Of a stretch of 64,000 nt of DNA, positions 36,201-46,600 are shown piece by piece. The translations under genes and the position numbers were made by a program. Location: the NCBI GenBank assembly GCA_026874595.1, contig CM049306.1, positions 22,799,019-22,863,018 on the forward strand, written 5' to 3'. Position 1 is the first letter of the stretch. Every line of letters starts with the position of its first letter. The stretch comes from Sipunculus nudus (taxonomy: Eukaryota > Annelida > Sipuncula > Golfingiida > Sipunculidae). The notes beneath the pieces were generated by a model. It had not been told where the DNA came from, did not search any database, and saw nothing but the letters and a program-made list of their open reading frames with translations.

Positions 36201-39200
36201 ATGATTCACTCCCTAATTGTAATGATTCCTGACAATGCACATATAAAATCCTAGTGTCATATCATACCCTTTTTTTGGAGAGCACTGAAAGGCTAGTTCT
36301 GCAGGTAAAATTTTGACTGTGATAATATTTGCTCATGTACAACAAGGAAACTGCTGGCCCACATAACAATGATACCTGGCCATGGTATATATTATTTTCC
36401 AAGTCCATAACTACTGACAGTCACACTGCAACATGTTTCATTCTGGTGAGTTACCCGTCAGGATAGTTACTTGATGAATAAAGAGCTAAGAATGGGATGA
36501 AATATGAAAATAGGCAAAAATGGCATTTTTTCTCATATATTTAGCTTATTTTTTCTACCATAAAATTAATCTGTGAATTTGTAAAAGTCATAATTTAAAA
36601 GTAGATCTCCAGGCATTTAAAATTATACATAATTTATGATAGTACAATAATAGGTATTAATGTGATAATTAATCTTTTAAAGATCATGATATATATTAAC
36701 GATAAGTCTAGAGAACACAATACTGTGCCACATGCCTTAAATTTTTTATTTAAAATCATGATTTTTTTTTCAACCCTGGTCAGTAGGGGTTGAAGTAGTT
36801 TCTGCACTGTTGCTATGCGAGTATTTATAAAATACACTGAATTTGGTACCTTGCTCCAAAGAGTTGTGAAAATCTGTCATCTGTGACTGAAGCAAACCAG
36901 CATAGTATCTGAATTAACTGGTCCATTTCAACTACATGGATGAGAATGTTTGTCAAACAATGAATTTGTACATGATTTACATTTGTTCTTTCTAGAAACC
37001 AACCAAAATCAAAACTGAAAAAAAAAATCTTGATTTTTTTGCACTGATTTTAATCAATGATTTACACAAATGATTTAAATCAACCAACCCTGTTTTCAAA
37101 ATTTCACAGATAAAAATAATCATGACAGACTTTTTAAACGTACCAGACATTGTATTTTAATTTTCAAGTGAAATTAAAAAAGCATTGACATTAATCATTA
37201 CAGTATCTTAAAAAAGTTTTGATTATATTTCTGTTAAAATGATGTTTGTAGGAAAGTAATACTTCAATTATATTCTTAGAATGTTATGGGTTATGTGTTC
37301 ATTTTTAAAATGTAAAACCTAAATTTATGAAATAACAAGGCCTACAGGCCTTATGCGAACCTGTGCATTGGGAAATACACCTGGTATAATGCTTCAATGC
37401 TGGACCATTACTTTTCATGTATATGAACAATGCAAGTACTAACATTTTGAATAAGAAACAATTACATAAACATCACTGCTGAAATTCTGGCATGGGTGCA
37501 CACAACACAAAAACGATTGTAGCTGGCACCACCAGTCTTGTATACAATGAAGCTATCAGAGATATACACATATGCCAATTTTCAGACTGATATATCAAAC
37601 CCTCCTGAGTAATAAGCAGACACTGTGCAAAAAATTATTATAGGTGGCACCACCAGTCTTGTATACGACAAAGCTATTCGATATGTATAAATATGCCCAA
37701 TTTCAGGCTGATATATCAAATTCCTCTGTAGAAATAAGCAGGCACATACACTGTGCAAAATTCAATGTACGTGGCACCACCTGTCTTGTAAATGAGAATA
37801 CCATCAAAGACGCATAGACAGGTTAAAATATTAGTTCAATACATCAAACTTCCCCAGAGGTTGATGCACTGGGCTGACAAAACTTAGGTGAGTAAGGCAG
37901 TTTCCCCAAAGTGACCTGTGACAAAATTTTGCTGTCTCAAGCTACTGCACTGAGTGAACTCTTGACCTGCACCTGGCTGCACTGAGTGAACTCTTGACCT
38001 GTTGCATAATCTGACACAGTTGGCAGTCTGCCAAAGCTATAAATGAGTCAGGCTGAACTTTGGTGCCAAATATGATGCAGTGAGCAGTCTGCCAAAGCTT
38101 TAAATAGAATGCAGCTACTGCACTGAGTGAACTCTTGACCTATACCTGGCTGCACTTCTTCCAATCCTGGCATTGTGCCAAAACTATTTATATAGCTGAC
38201 ATCATCTTGGCTAATGGCCATCATCCAGGCACTGGCAATCTGCCAATGGTAAACCAAGTGCTGCCATCTGAACACAAAAGTAGTCCCTACTTGAAATAAC
38301 TTTGAAATTTATTTTCCCAATACAAAATGCTTTTCAGCTGACTTTTTATAAAAAAAAGAAATCAGGAATATATGTAAATTTAATACGGATGCATACTGAA
38401 TGCAAAATTAAAATACAGATATATCTCACTGATGGCAAATTCTTGAATTAAGTTGAGTAGGGATACCAATAATTTATAATCCACATACAGTTGTCTTTAT
38501 ATAGCCACAGAGAGCTGAATATCAATGATTGTAACATTGCCTGGTATGATGAATAACTTAAATCATAAATCTAAATTTTTTAAAAGCTTTTGAAAAAAAC
38601 CTTCTTGTCAATATTTACCAAAGTTAACCTGAAATCTAAATGTCTAGTGGCATGATGTAATAGGTGCTGATAAACTGGTGCCAGGCTAGATGTAACAGCA
38701 TCACACAGCTAACATATATTGTAAAATGACTCAATTCAATCTCCATAATTCAGCCAAAAATTATTAATGTTGAACCATTAATAACAATTATTATAAGAAT
38801 TATTGTAGGAATTATTCTTGTAAAATATTTAACAAATTGGCTTAAGTGGCATCAGTCAAAAAAAAACGTTTAGCAGGTTTATAACTCATATAGGACGACA
38901 CAGCAAACTGGCTAAGTTCAGCTTCCCCTAACTCAGCCAAAAAGCACTGAACCAAAACCATTTGAACAAACTTGAATTATCAACATCTGAGGATAATTAA
39001 TGTGTGAGATTTAAAAATTTGGCCCTGTGGTTTTTTTAGAAGATCTTTGTAGCCACTGAGCTAAAATGGGCTGTTATGGCATATGACTAAATTCAGCTTC
39101 CCATAACCTTAGCCAAAAGTCACTGAAAAGAGACCATTTGAACAAACTTCAGGAAGCACTACCCTAGGATCATTTCTGTGCGATATCAAACATTTTGGCC

Positions 39201-40431
39201 ATATGGTTTCAGAGAAGAAGTTTTTTGTAGCCCTCAGTGTGATACAGGCACTGATGACCCTGTACAAAAAAGGCCGATGCAGGTGGCACCACCAATACCT
39301 CAATTTCAGATATGACCTATGTGACCAACATTGGCATAAAATTTGGTGATGATAGCTTCAGCCATTCCTGAGATTTAAATTTTAGTGTGCTTTTTTGCAA
39401 AGTTAACAAAGTTCAACCTCCTGTATCTCAGCCAAAAATCTCCAAATTGGAATCATTCGAACAAACTTGAGAAAGATTGTTCCAGGGATCATTTCTGTGA
39501 AATATTGGACAATTTGGCTGGACAGTTCCGGAGAAGAAGATTTTTAAAGCTTTTTTAGCTTTTTCCCTATAAAATCTAAGAAAATGCAGTTAGAAAAAAA
39601 ATAAACAAAATCTGATATAGTTTTTTGGATGACTGATTATTTGCAAAAAATTTGGTAATGCTAGCTCCTGCCTTTTTTGAGATAGCTATGGTTAACGTAC
39701 AGACGACGCACGACAGACGACGCACCATCGCATAAGCTCACAGGTTCGCTAAAAATAAACCAATACATGTTCTGACACATTATAACAAGTTCAACATTGT
39801 TAAAAATTCTTTAAAAACATTTTTTAAACATTTAAAAAACACACTTCTACTTTTTTAAATGTTTAAAGAACATTTTCAGAACATTTTTTGTGCTAACTTG
39901 GTGGGGGGCTCTTCACTGGGATTGTGACAGACTCCTTCCAATCTGGATTCCTCTCTGGCCTCAGTATAAAATTGCCTTAATGTCATAAGAGGTTGATGGA
40001 GCAAGAACATAATGGAAGGGTAATACGGCCTATCATTTAGTAAGAGTTGGCTGATGCAAGTTTTGCCAGATTGCTACATTAGCAGATAATTAGGCCTATC
40101 ATCAAACTAGGTGATGACTGGGCCTCTAATGAATTTACACACGTACTGTCCGTTCAGCAGATATATATCATTGGACATGTATAGGATTTGTGTCTCCACC
40201 ATGTGAGACTGTCAGTGTTACTTCAGTCACAAGGGCATGTGTCCTTGGGCGATAATAGAGTAAATTTGACTTTCGGCATCATAGCACTCATTCCTCTTAT
40301 ATGAATTCCACTTTATTTGATTTACAGGACATTGTATATCGTTATACCTGCATTTTCCTGAAAAACTCCTGATCAAGTGAATTAACCATCGTATTGACGG
40401 CATGTTGTACTCGTGATTGAACTTGGTCCAT
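33070..40431 (-). CDS. FAM136A: FAM136A, mitochondrial twin-CX3C protein (complete, 3 exons)
   Basis: The exons are 40348-40431, 34119-34259 and 33070-33264, all in phase 0, giving 28 + 47 + 64 = 139 residues (the human protein has 138). The start MDQVQSRVQHAVNTMVNSLD fits the family. Two pairs of CX3C motifs are present: CSAAC with CIDRC in exon 2, and CAMDC with CVVKC in exon 3. That is the cysteine pattern of intermembrane-space proteins folded by the MIA40 relay. FAM136A is a conserved mitochondrial protein of incompletely defined role, and no enzymatic motif is visible. Intron 1 is 6 kb and packed with repeats. The gene is divergent from DYNC2I2 with 157 bp between start codons. Confidence 0.95.
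34119..34259 (-). CDS. FAM136A: FAM136A exon 2
   Basis: The exon is 141 nt, with acceptor catattgcag and donor gtacaa. It encodes AKMYRCSAACCENPGASMED and so on, to ...NELSSLQ. It has the first CX3C pair, CSAAC and CIDRC, plus the extra adjacent Cys of the family (SCC/ACC). Confidence 0.95.
35538..37092. mobile_element. hAT-like non-autonomous DNA transposon
   Basis: The termini are cagggttg (35538) and caaccctg (ending 37092), followed inward by atcatgattt/aaatcattt-type sequence on both sides. The flanks ctttcaaa (35530-35537) and ttttcaaa (37093-37100) form an 8-bp target duplication with one mismatch, the hAT length. An additional inverted copy of the end occurs at about 36,757-36,778, and an internal stretch of about 50 bp is tandemly duplicated (35,630 and 35,717). 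There is no transposase ORF. Confidence 0.6.
37335..39755 (-). repeat. Dispersed repeat with ggcaccacc modules (family also at 61,985+)
   Basis: The end gacgcacgacagacgacgca...cataagctcacaggttcgctaaaa (39,700-39,755) matches, in reverse complement, the head at about 61,985-62,110 (gagcttatgcgatggtg...agcatcacca). The interior has repeated ggtggcaccacc palindromes (37643, 37770, 39282) and repeated 'agccaaaaat...gaacaaacttga...atttctgtg' modules of about 180-280 bp. It is orphan repeat DNA in the FAM136A intron with no ORF. Confidence 0.55.
40348..40431 (-). CDS. FAM136A: FAM136A exon 1
   Basis: The exon has 28 codons from ATG at 40431 to donor gtataa. It encodes MDQVQSRVQHAVNTMVNSLD then QEFFRKMQ. 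The VQ..V..MV.SL.....RKMQ pattern is the family's N-terminus, which fixes the start. Confidence 0.95.
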
Positions 40432-40588
40432 GTTTTCGGGTCTGTACGGCCATATAAGTAAACCCGCTCCTGATTGGATGATGAAAGTTCCATTCAGTGC
40501 GGGCCTACAAATGTTTTCTGCTACCTGGCAGCTGTCAAGCCAAGCAGTGATACTGTGATAGCTTAAACCAGTTTAATTCAAAGTAGAG
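40432..40588. promoter_or_regulatory. Bidirectional promoter, FAM136A / DYNC2I2
   Basis: These 157 bp separate the two divergent start codons. The segment contains gattgg (inverted CCAAT, NF-Y type) near 40,474, and it is less AT-rich than neighbouring introns. I see no clear TATA box. Both 5' UTRs must fit here or overlap. Confidence 0.65.
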
Positions 40589-40647
40589 ATGTTCAGCGAC
40601 GAGTCTTTGGATCCTGTAGAATTCAAATCGTCATGGAAACGGGAAAG
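40589..40647 (+). CDS. DYNC2I2: DYNC2I2 exon 1
   Basis: The exon encodes MFSDESLDPVEFKSSWKRE plus two bases, followed by donor gtgaga. An in-frame stop at 40574-40576 precedes the ATG. The exon contains an X-box-like motif at 40627-40640. Confidence 0.85.
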
Positions 40648-43600
40648 GTGAGACTAACATGGATCTCATTGCCATCAGTAAATATTGCCATGGTTGTGTA
40701 AAAGTTAGGAAAATATAAATTCACTCAGTGGTAATTAACTGTTGTCAGTATGTAATTGGTGAATCTTTAGTTGTTTTTTTTTTCTTATTAATCAAAAAGG
40801 GGAGCAACTATAGAATCCATCCTACAGGTATGGGAGTGAAATCAGGCTGCTGTTTTCATCAACGAAAAAATGAGGGTTAAATTTTGTTAAGCATATGCAA
40901 TGTCCGGGCATTTTGCAAAAGCATAAAAAAATAAGGTACGACTATAGAAACCGGGCTTCACCCCAACTTGCATAACATATGCATGAAGTCATGCATTCTG
41001 TTGATAAACAGTACATATGTCATCAATAACGAGTATATGAATACTTTTTATGCCTACCACGTTCGCAATAAATCAGTATCCACCCACGCTAAAAGGTACT
41101 CAGCTCTGCTATTCTATCGTCAACGTGACAAAGTGTTTACATGTTCCTCCATGTTTACTGACAATTCCCGTCTTGCTCTTGTGTAGTAACGTGTGCACAA
41201 AGTCTGCCTACGTCACACACACTTTTCAGGGGGTGCACTAAAGCGTGGGTGTGGGGGCGCTAGCCCCCATTAATTCAATACGTAATTTTATATTTCCGTT
41301 TACTCTTTACGTTCTATTTCTTTTTCCCTCTTCTATAGTCAATTTACTCTTACCTTCTCTTAGATCCACTTCTCTTTATACAAGTTTCATCCTTAATTAT
41401 AAAGTGTGTACAATTAACGTCTTTGTCACGTGTGCCCTCATCCCACCAAGTAAGTGCAACTTCAACAATAACATCTGAAATACAATCATTTCCCCCATTG
41501 ATATATGTATGCAAATAATGCGGCTTCCTCTATTCGCTTAGCACACCACTGTCACATATTTTGCTTCAAACTACTCGCATAATCAGCATAACCAACCAGC
41601 ATTACGAAACAATTACACGTAGACGGACCCTTTGGAAATCCCCTGTGGAAATCCCCCTTTCTAAAAATAGTTCTCACCTGTGTCATTCCTCGCTTCGTGT
41701 TGTCAAACACACCGTCTCGCCACATGCATGAAAGAACGATCTGACTTCATCAGTTCAAAAATAATAAGAACAACTCACCAATATAGTTAATAAATATCAA
41801 TGGCATTTTTTTTACACATGGGGACCATTTTTACCATTAAGCATCTAACAAAATTTTTTCTCAGGTGCATGACACGTTAGGGCTATAAATCTTTCTAGTT
41901 TATTTATAAGATTCTAAATTTCCCTTTCTACTTACCATAACTATGTCAACTTCTTATGTACAATTTTTTCTGTTTTCTTTGGTTAAATACAAAATTTACA
42001 ACGGACATGTCCGCATCTGCCGTTGTAAATTCTCGCTGCATCAGCCATGAACTGCCTGAACAAATCTTTTCCACTGTGTTTTTCCCGCCACATGAACACA
42101 CTAAGGTACCCGGGTAAATGTTCTCCCTTCACTCCGAACCTTGGCATAGTAACCCCCCTCTTTACCTTCTGCCAAGTCCCTTCAATACTATTGGTATGAC
42201 ATCCACTGTCAGGGTCCTTGAAATTGGCACTGTGATTTACAGTTTCGTGGCGATATCCGTGAGCAGGCAAGCAGTCATAAGCTTTCCAGCAATCTGATTG
42301 TATTATTGATCCACGGGCTATATGTTTTTTTATCAAGGGAATCAAAGTCGCCGCGGATCTGTCTTGAACAGTGAACATGAACACTTTTTTCTTGTCAAAC
42401 TTTTCCCTTCCACCAAACACCCAACCCCCTTTTACTTCATGACCCCGATTGTACTTTCTTTTCGCAAATTTAGACTCGTCTATTTCTACGTAAACTCCGT
42501 GCCCTCCTATCTTCTCACCTCTATCAGAGTCTCTCAGTAGTGTTTCTTCGCACACTTCTCTACAAAAGCTGCTCCAATCCACAGCCGTATTACTGCTGCA
42601 ACCTGTCTCATATTTTATTTGAGACTGTGTATTTCCCACACACCACAAGTATGTTATATCCATTATTTCTTCTAGTGTCAATTTTGATAGCGAAAACCAG
42701 CTCCCATGTCTTATACTGAGTTTCATATTGTGACTTTTAGGTTTCCTTTTCTGGCATCTCCACTGATACATGTCATGGTTATCCTTATCATTAACAATTA
42801 CCAGTTTCATAGAACATTTACAAACGGGGCAGCTACGGCTGCGTGCCAACATACCCTGTTCCTGCAACCAAGCTATAGTTGCCTCTTTCGACACTAATAT
42901 TTCTCTCACTAGTTTTGTATGTGTGATATGCGTTGGTCGGCCAATGGTATCTTCTTTTCTTCTTTGGTAGCTACCCTTACTCCAACAGCATTGACTTCCA
43001 GCATCTACAGTTACAACATCATCAGTGCACGTGCCTGTCGACATCACCGACACCTTACTGGAACCCCCCGCTGTACTCACGCTTTTCTTTGGGTCATCTT
43101 TCTTACGGAGTTTTAATCGTCTTCTTTTGGCCTCCATATCTACAGGTTTTCCATCACTTTCATGTTGTCTTTTAAGCATTGTACCGTGTCCAGATATATT
43201 CACTATCATGTCATTTAACTTCTCTCTCAGACTATCAGGTCGTGCACTCTCCATGTTCGGGTGCGTTTACTATGACGGACCTTAGCAACTGTCAACTCTA
43301 TCATTCATTATGTAACAGTAACCAAAACGTCACATGACCATCAAATCGCCCAGTTAATCCCCTTGCAACCCCTAATGAATGTGTCACCTCCAACCTAATC
43401 CACACCTAACACCTCACTCTCAACACCATTATGAGATTCTTTCATTATTAGTAATAACGATTATATTTAATCATTATTGTTAAAGCGAGTTACCTACATT
43501 TCAATTTTATCAATACCTACCCTTTTTTATTCATTTCAAATCTAAATATCTGGTCATCGCGATGTCACCCGCAATTCTCACAAGTGAGTCCGCCCCTTCA

Positions 43601-46600
43601 ATACCATTTAAAAATTGTACCTATAAAGCCCAATAGGGGTCGCTACCGTTTCTTATGACGTCACCATTTCCCGTGTGCTGTCACATGGGATTTCACTGAC
43701 AATAGACTTAAATGCCCCAACTTTTCACGAACCGGCAACTTACCTTTGTGGCACAGTTGGTTACGCAGACGGCTTCTGAGCGTGCGGTTGGTGGTTCGAG
43801 TCTCATCATGCCTTCATATCATTGCATGTTGTTCATAATGTCATAATATGTCTAATAATTCACATGTCTCTCATTCATTCCAGATTACCAGTCTCGTATA
43901 TACCATACGCTCGCATAACAGATCACAAGGAATTCAGAAATAACTTGCCATAACGTTCTTTATTAATTGTTTGCCCCCCAAAAAAACTGCACCCCAGTTT
44001 TTCTCTATCCCCATCAAATATATCGCCCTCTTTAGCTAGTTCTCTGAACCAAGGTGAAGCCCGCGTTCTATAGTCGCTCCAAAAATAACCCTAACCTAAG
44101 TTAGTTAACTGCCTGCCTGTAAAATGTACTCCATCTTGTGCTTTGTGTAGACAAGGTCAACTGACTGGGTTTTTTTTGTAAACCTTAAACCCTTAAAATA
44201 TACCAAATTTTTATGTGGAATACTCCGAATAGGCCCGAGCAATGTGAATACAAATGCCTGAAGGGCCCAAGACAATGGTTGTGAATGACGTACACAGGAC
44301 GCGTTAAAGAGCTGCAAAGAATACAATCACTCAGTGTGCATGGGATCACCATTGGACAGGTAACGTAGGAAAGGTTCTATAGGTGGGCCTCAAAATGGTA
44401 TTGCCAAATAAGCTAGTTATTCATTAATTGTTTTATCATTGTAAAATTAGTCAGTGCATCTCAAAATACTACTGGAATATATTATTATGCTAAAATAAAT
44501 ATATCTCAGGTATGGTATCTAAATTGCAATGTGATGAATTAGTATATATGTATGCCTATAGAGTATAGTCTTTCCCAGTACAATTGTCTGCATGTTTTTC
44601 TGGGACAATTTTTCATACATGAGAAAATACTGCAATAAATTCTAGCTCAGTGGTTGCAGGAGCTATTGTGCCGACAGCCTGTATAAAAAATAATGGTATA
44701 CTTTGAATTGAATTTCTATGAGACAAATAATCCAAAATATGACAGAGCAGTAATCAATGTTTGCAACATGTTTATCACTGATGCACTGAGAAATAAATGA
44801 GCCATTCCAGCTGGTGATAACAGAAAATGCAGTTTCATACACGACCAACCTTTGCAATGTCTGTTTTTTTGTGTTTTTTTTTTTGCCTGATGTCCTTTAA
44901 TGGCTTTCTCATACACAAGACAGGTGGTGCCACCTACAATCATATCTTTTATGCATTTATTTGTGATTTGCTGCTTTGATATCTGACTAAAATTATGTAT
45001 GTCCATGGATCTAGGATGGCATTATCTTGTAAACCTGACTGGTGGTGCCCCCTACTGTTGTTATTTTTGGTTCCATCTATCCGTGTGCCTTTGGATACTT
45101 TGGCAACTCACTGCCATCTCTGATGTCTCAAATTTGAAGGACTGTCATGTTAAGAAACATTTCATCCCTCATTCCTATTCTAGTTAACCTCAGAGGTTAG
45201 TCAAATTTCATTGACATGTGGCAACAAAATTAAATGCAGTATGATTATGGTTTTATTAGCTCAGCTGACTGAAAGTCATCTGAGCTATAGCAATCACTCT
45301 TTTTGTCCGTCTGTCTGTCCGTCCATCTGTCTGTCTGTCTTTCATGCCGTCTGTACATCCGTTTACAGGTCACAAATCATAACATCTGGACCTAGAATCT
45401 TCTTACTTGACATCCAGGGAGGTCCCTGAAAAATCTCCTCGGAAACCTGAAATAAGTTCTCTGTTACCCATAGCCGACCTATAGGTTACTATACCAGAAT
45501 AATCAAAAATTTAATACAAAAGCTGCAGTATATGAACAACTAATGTATTGATCACTAGGATTATGTGCATGCATATTGATCATGGAGTGAATCATCAATT
45601 TCTGCAGACTGGTGGCACCACCTGTATTCTGAATGTTTACAATTTTTTTCTCTGTTTTTGAGACCTTCAATGATGCAGTCCTCCATTTACAGGGTACAAA
45701 TTGTAACCATTCAACGTAGAATCTTCTAATGTAACATCCTCCTTTGAAACCTGAATTAGGGCTCTATTACCCATATCCTCCAAGCTATGGGGCACAGAAC
45801 TTTCTACAAAAATAATTAAAAATTTGTTAAAAAAAAACTCCAGTATCACAACTAATACATTGATCACCATGATTCTTTGCATGAATATTCATCATGGAGT
45901 GTTACATCAGTTCCTACAGACTGGTGGCGCAACCTGGATTTTTTAGATTTTTTACACATTTTTTTGTAAATTTTAAGACCTTCAAAGATGTGTGGCCTGT
46001 TAACAGGGCACAAATTGAACCGTTGATCCTAGAATCTTCTTGACATCTGGGGAGGTCTATAAAAAAATCTCCTTGAAAACCTGAAATTAGGTCTCTGTAA
46101 CCCATATCTTTTGAGTTATAGGGCTTGTAATTACCCCTCAGTATAATTAAAAAGTTTATACAAAGCCTCCAGTTTATGAACAACTGATGCATTGATCACC
46201 ATGAATCTTTGCATGCACATTCATCATGGAGTGTATCATCAGTTCGAGCAGACTTGTGGTGCAACCTGTATTTTACCATATTTTTACACATTTTTAAATT
46301 TTTTTTTTTTAGACCTTTTAAGCTGCACTGGTACATCAAAAGGGCACAAATCAGAACCATTGCACTTAGAATCTTCTTACTTGACATCCAGGAAGGTCCA
46401 TGAAAAATCTCCTTGGAAACCTGAAATGAGGTCTCTGTTACCCATATCCTTCAAGCTATGCTTCAGTTGAATGGAGATCCCAAATACAAAATTTGGCATT
46501 CAGATAATAAAATTCCTTTTGTGAATGTCCTCCTAGTCAGCTGAGCATCATGACCCCTGGGCCACATGTTTTTACTTAAAACAGAGAAGAAAAAATGGAT

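Larger units (their letters stand above)
35228..40012. mobile_element. About 4.8-kb inverted-repeat structure in FAM136A intron 1
   Basis: Long, imperfect inverted repeats face each other at about 35,228-35,500 and 39,800-40,012. A 20-bp perfect block, ttatgacattaaggcaattt, is at 35255-35274 and its complement at 39969-39988. Further matches occur around tagcacaaaa...gttct (35,452 and 39,870). The interior holds other repeats (35538-37092 and 37,335-39,755). It is probably an old DNA transposon that was later invaded. The family is not recognised and the edges are approximate. Confidence 0.5.
40935..44080 (-). mobile_element. Complete Merlin DNA transposon
   Basis: The element is 3,146 bp. 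Its 28-bp terminal inverted repeats at 40935-40962 and 44053-44080 match at 24 of 28 positions (core cgactatagaa...cgggcttcacc). Both flanks are aaaaataa (40927-40934 and 44081-44088), a perfect 8-bp target duplication as expected for Merlin (8-9 bp). It encodes one uninterrupted IS1016/ISXO2-type transposase at 41983-43254. The perfect duplication and intact ORF point to recent insertion. It lies in DYNC2I2 intron 1, antisense to the host gene. Confidence 0.9.
40801..44389. mobile_element. Older Merlin-like MITE (about 435 bp), split by a Merlin insertion
   Basis: The left end ggagcaactatagaatcc (40801) and the complement of the right end (44365-44389) match at 19 of 25 positions. The flanks tcaaaaagg (40792-40800) and tcaaaatgg (44390-44398) form a 9-bp duplication with one mismatch. 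Removing the inserted element and one copy of its 8-bp duplication leaves about 435 bp without coding capacity. The left terminus shares ggagc.actatagaa with the inserted Merlin, so the same transposase family probably mobilised it. Confidence 0.7.

Noticed and set aside
41245-41478. 77-aa plus-strand frame inside the Merlin element
   Set aside because: It is low-complexity hydrophobic sequence without homology. The transposase on the other strand explains the element.
42322-43285. Several plus-strand frames across the transposase
   Set aside because: They are antisense shadows of the 423-aa transposase.
43736-43806. Functional tRNA-Arg(TCT) gene
   Set aside because: Mismatches in the D- and T-stems and an unpaired acceptor stem rule out a working tRNA.
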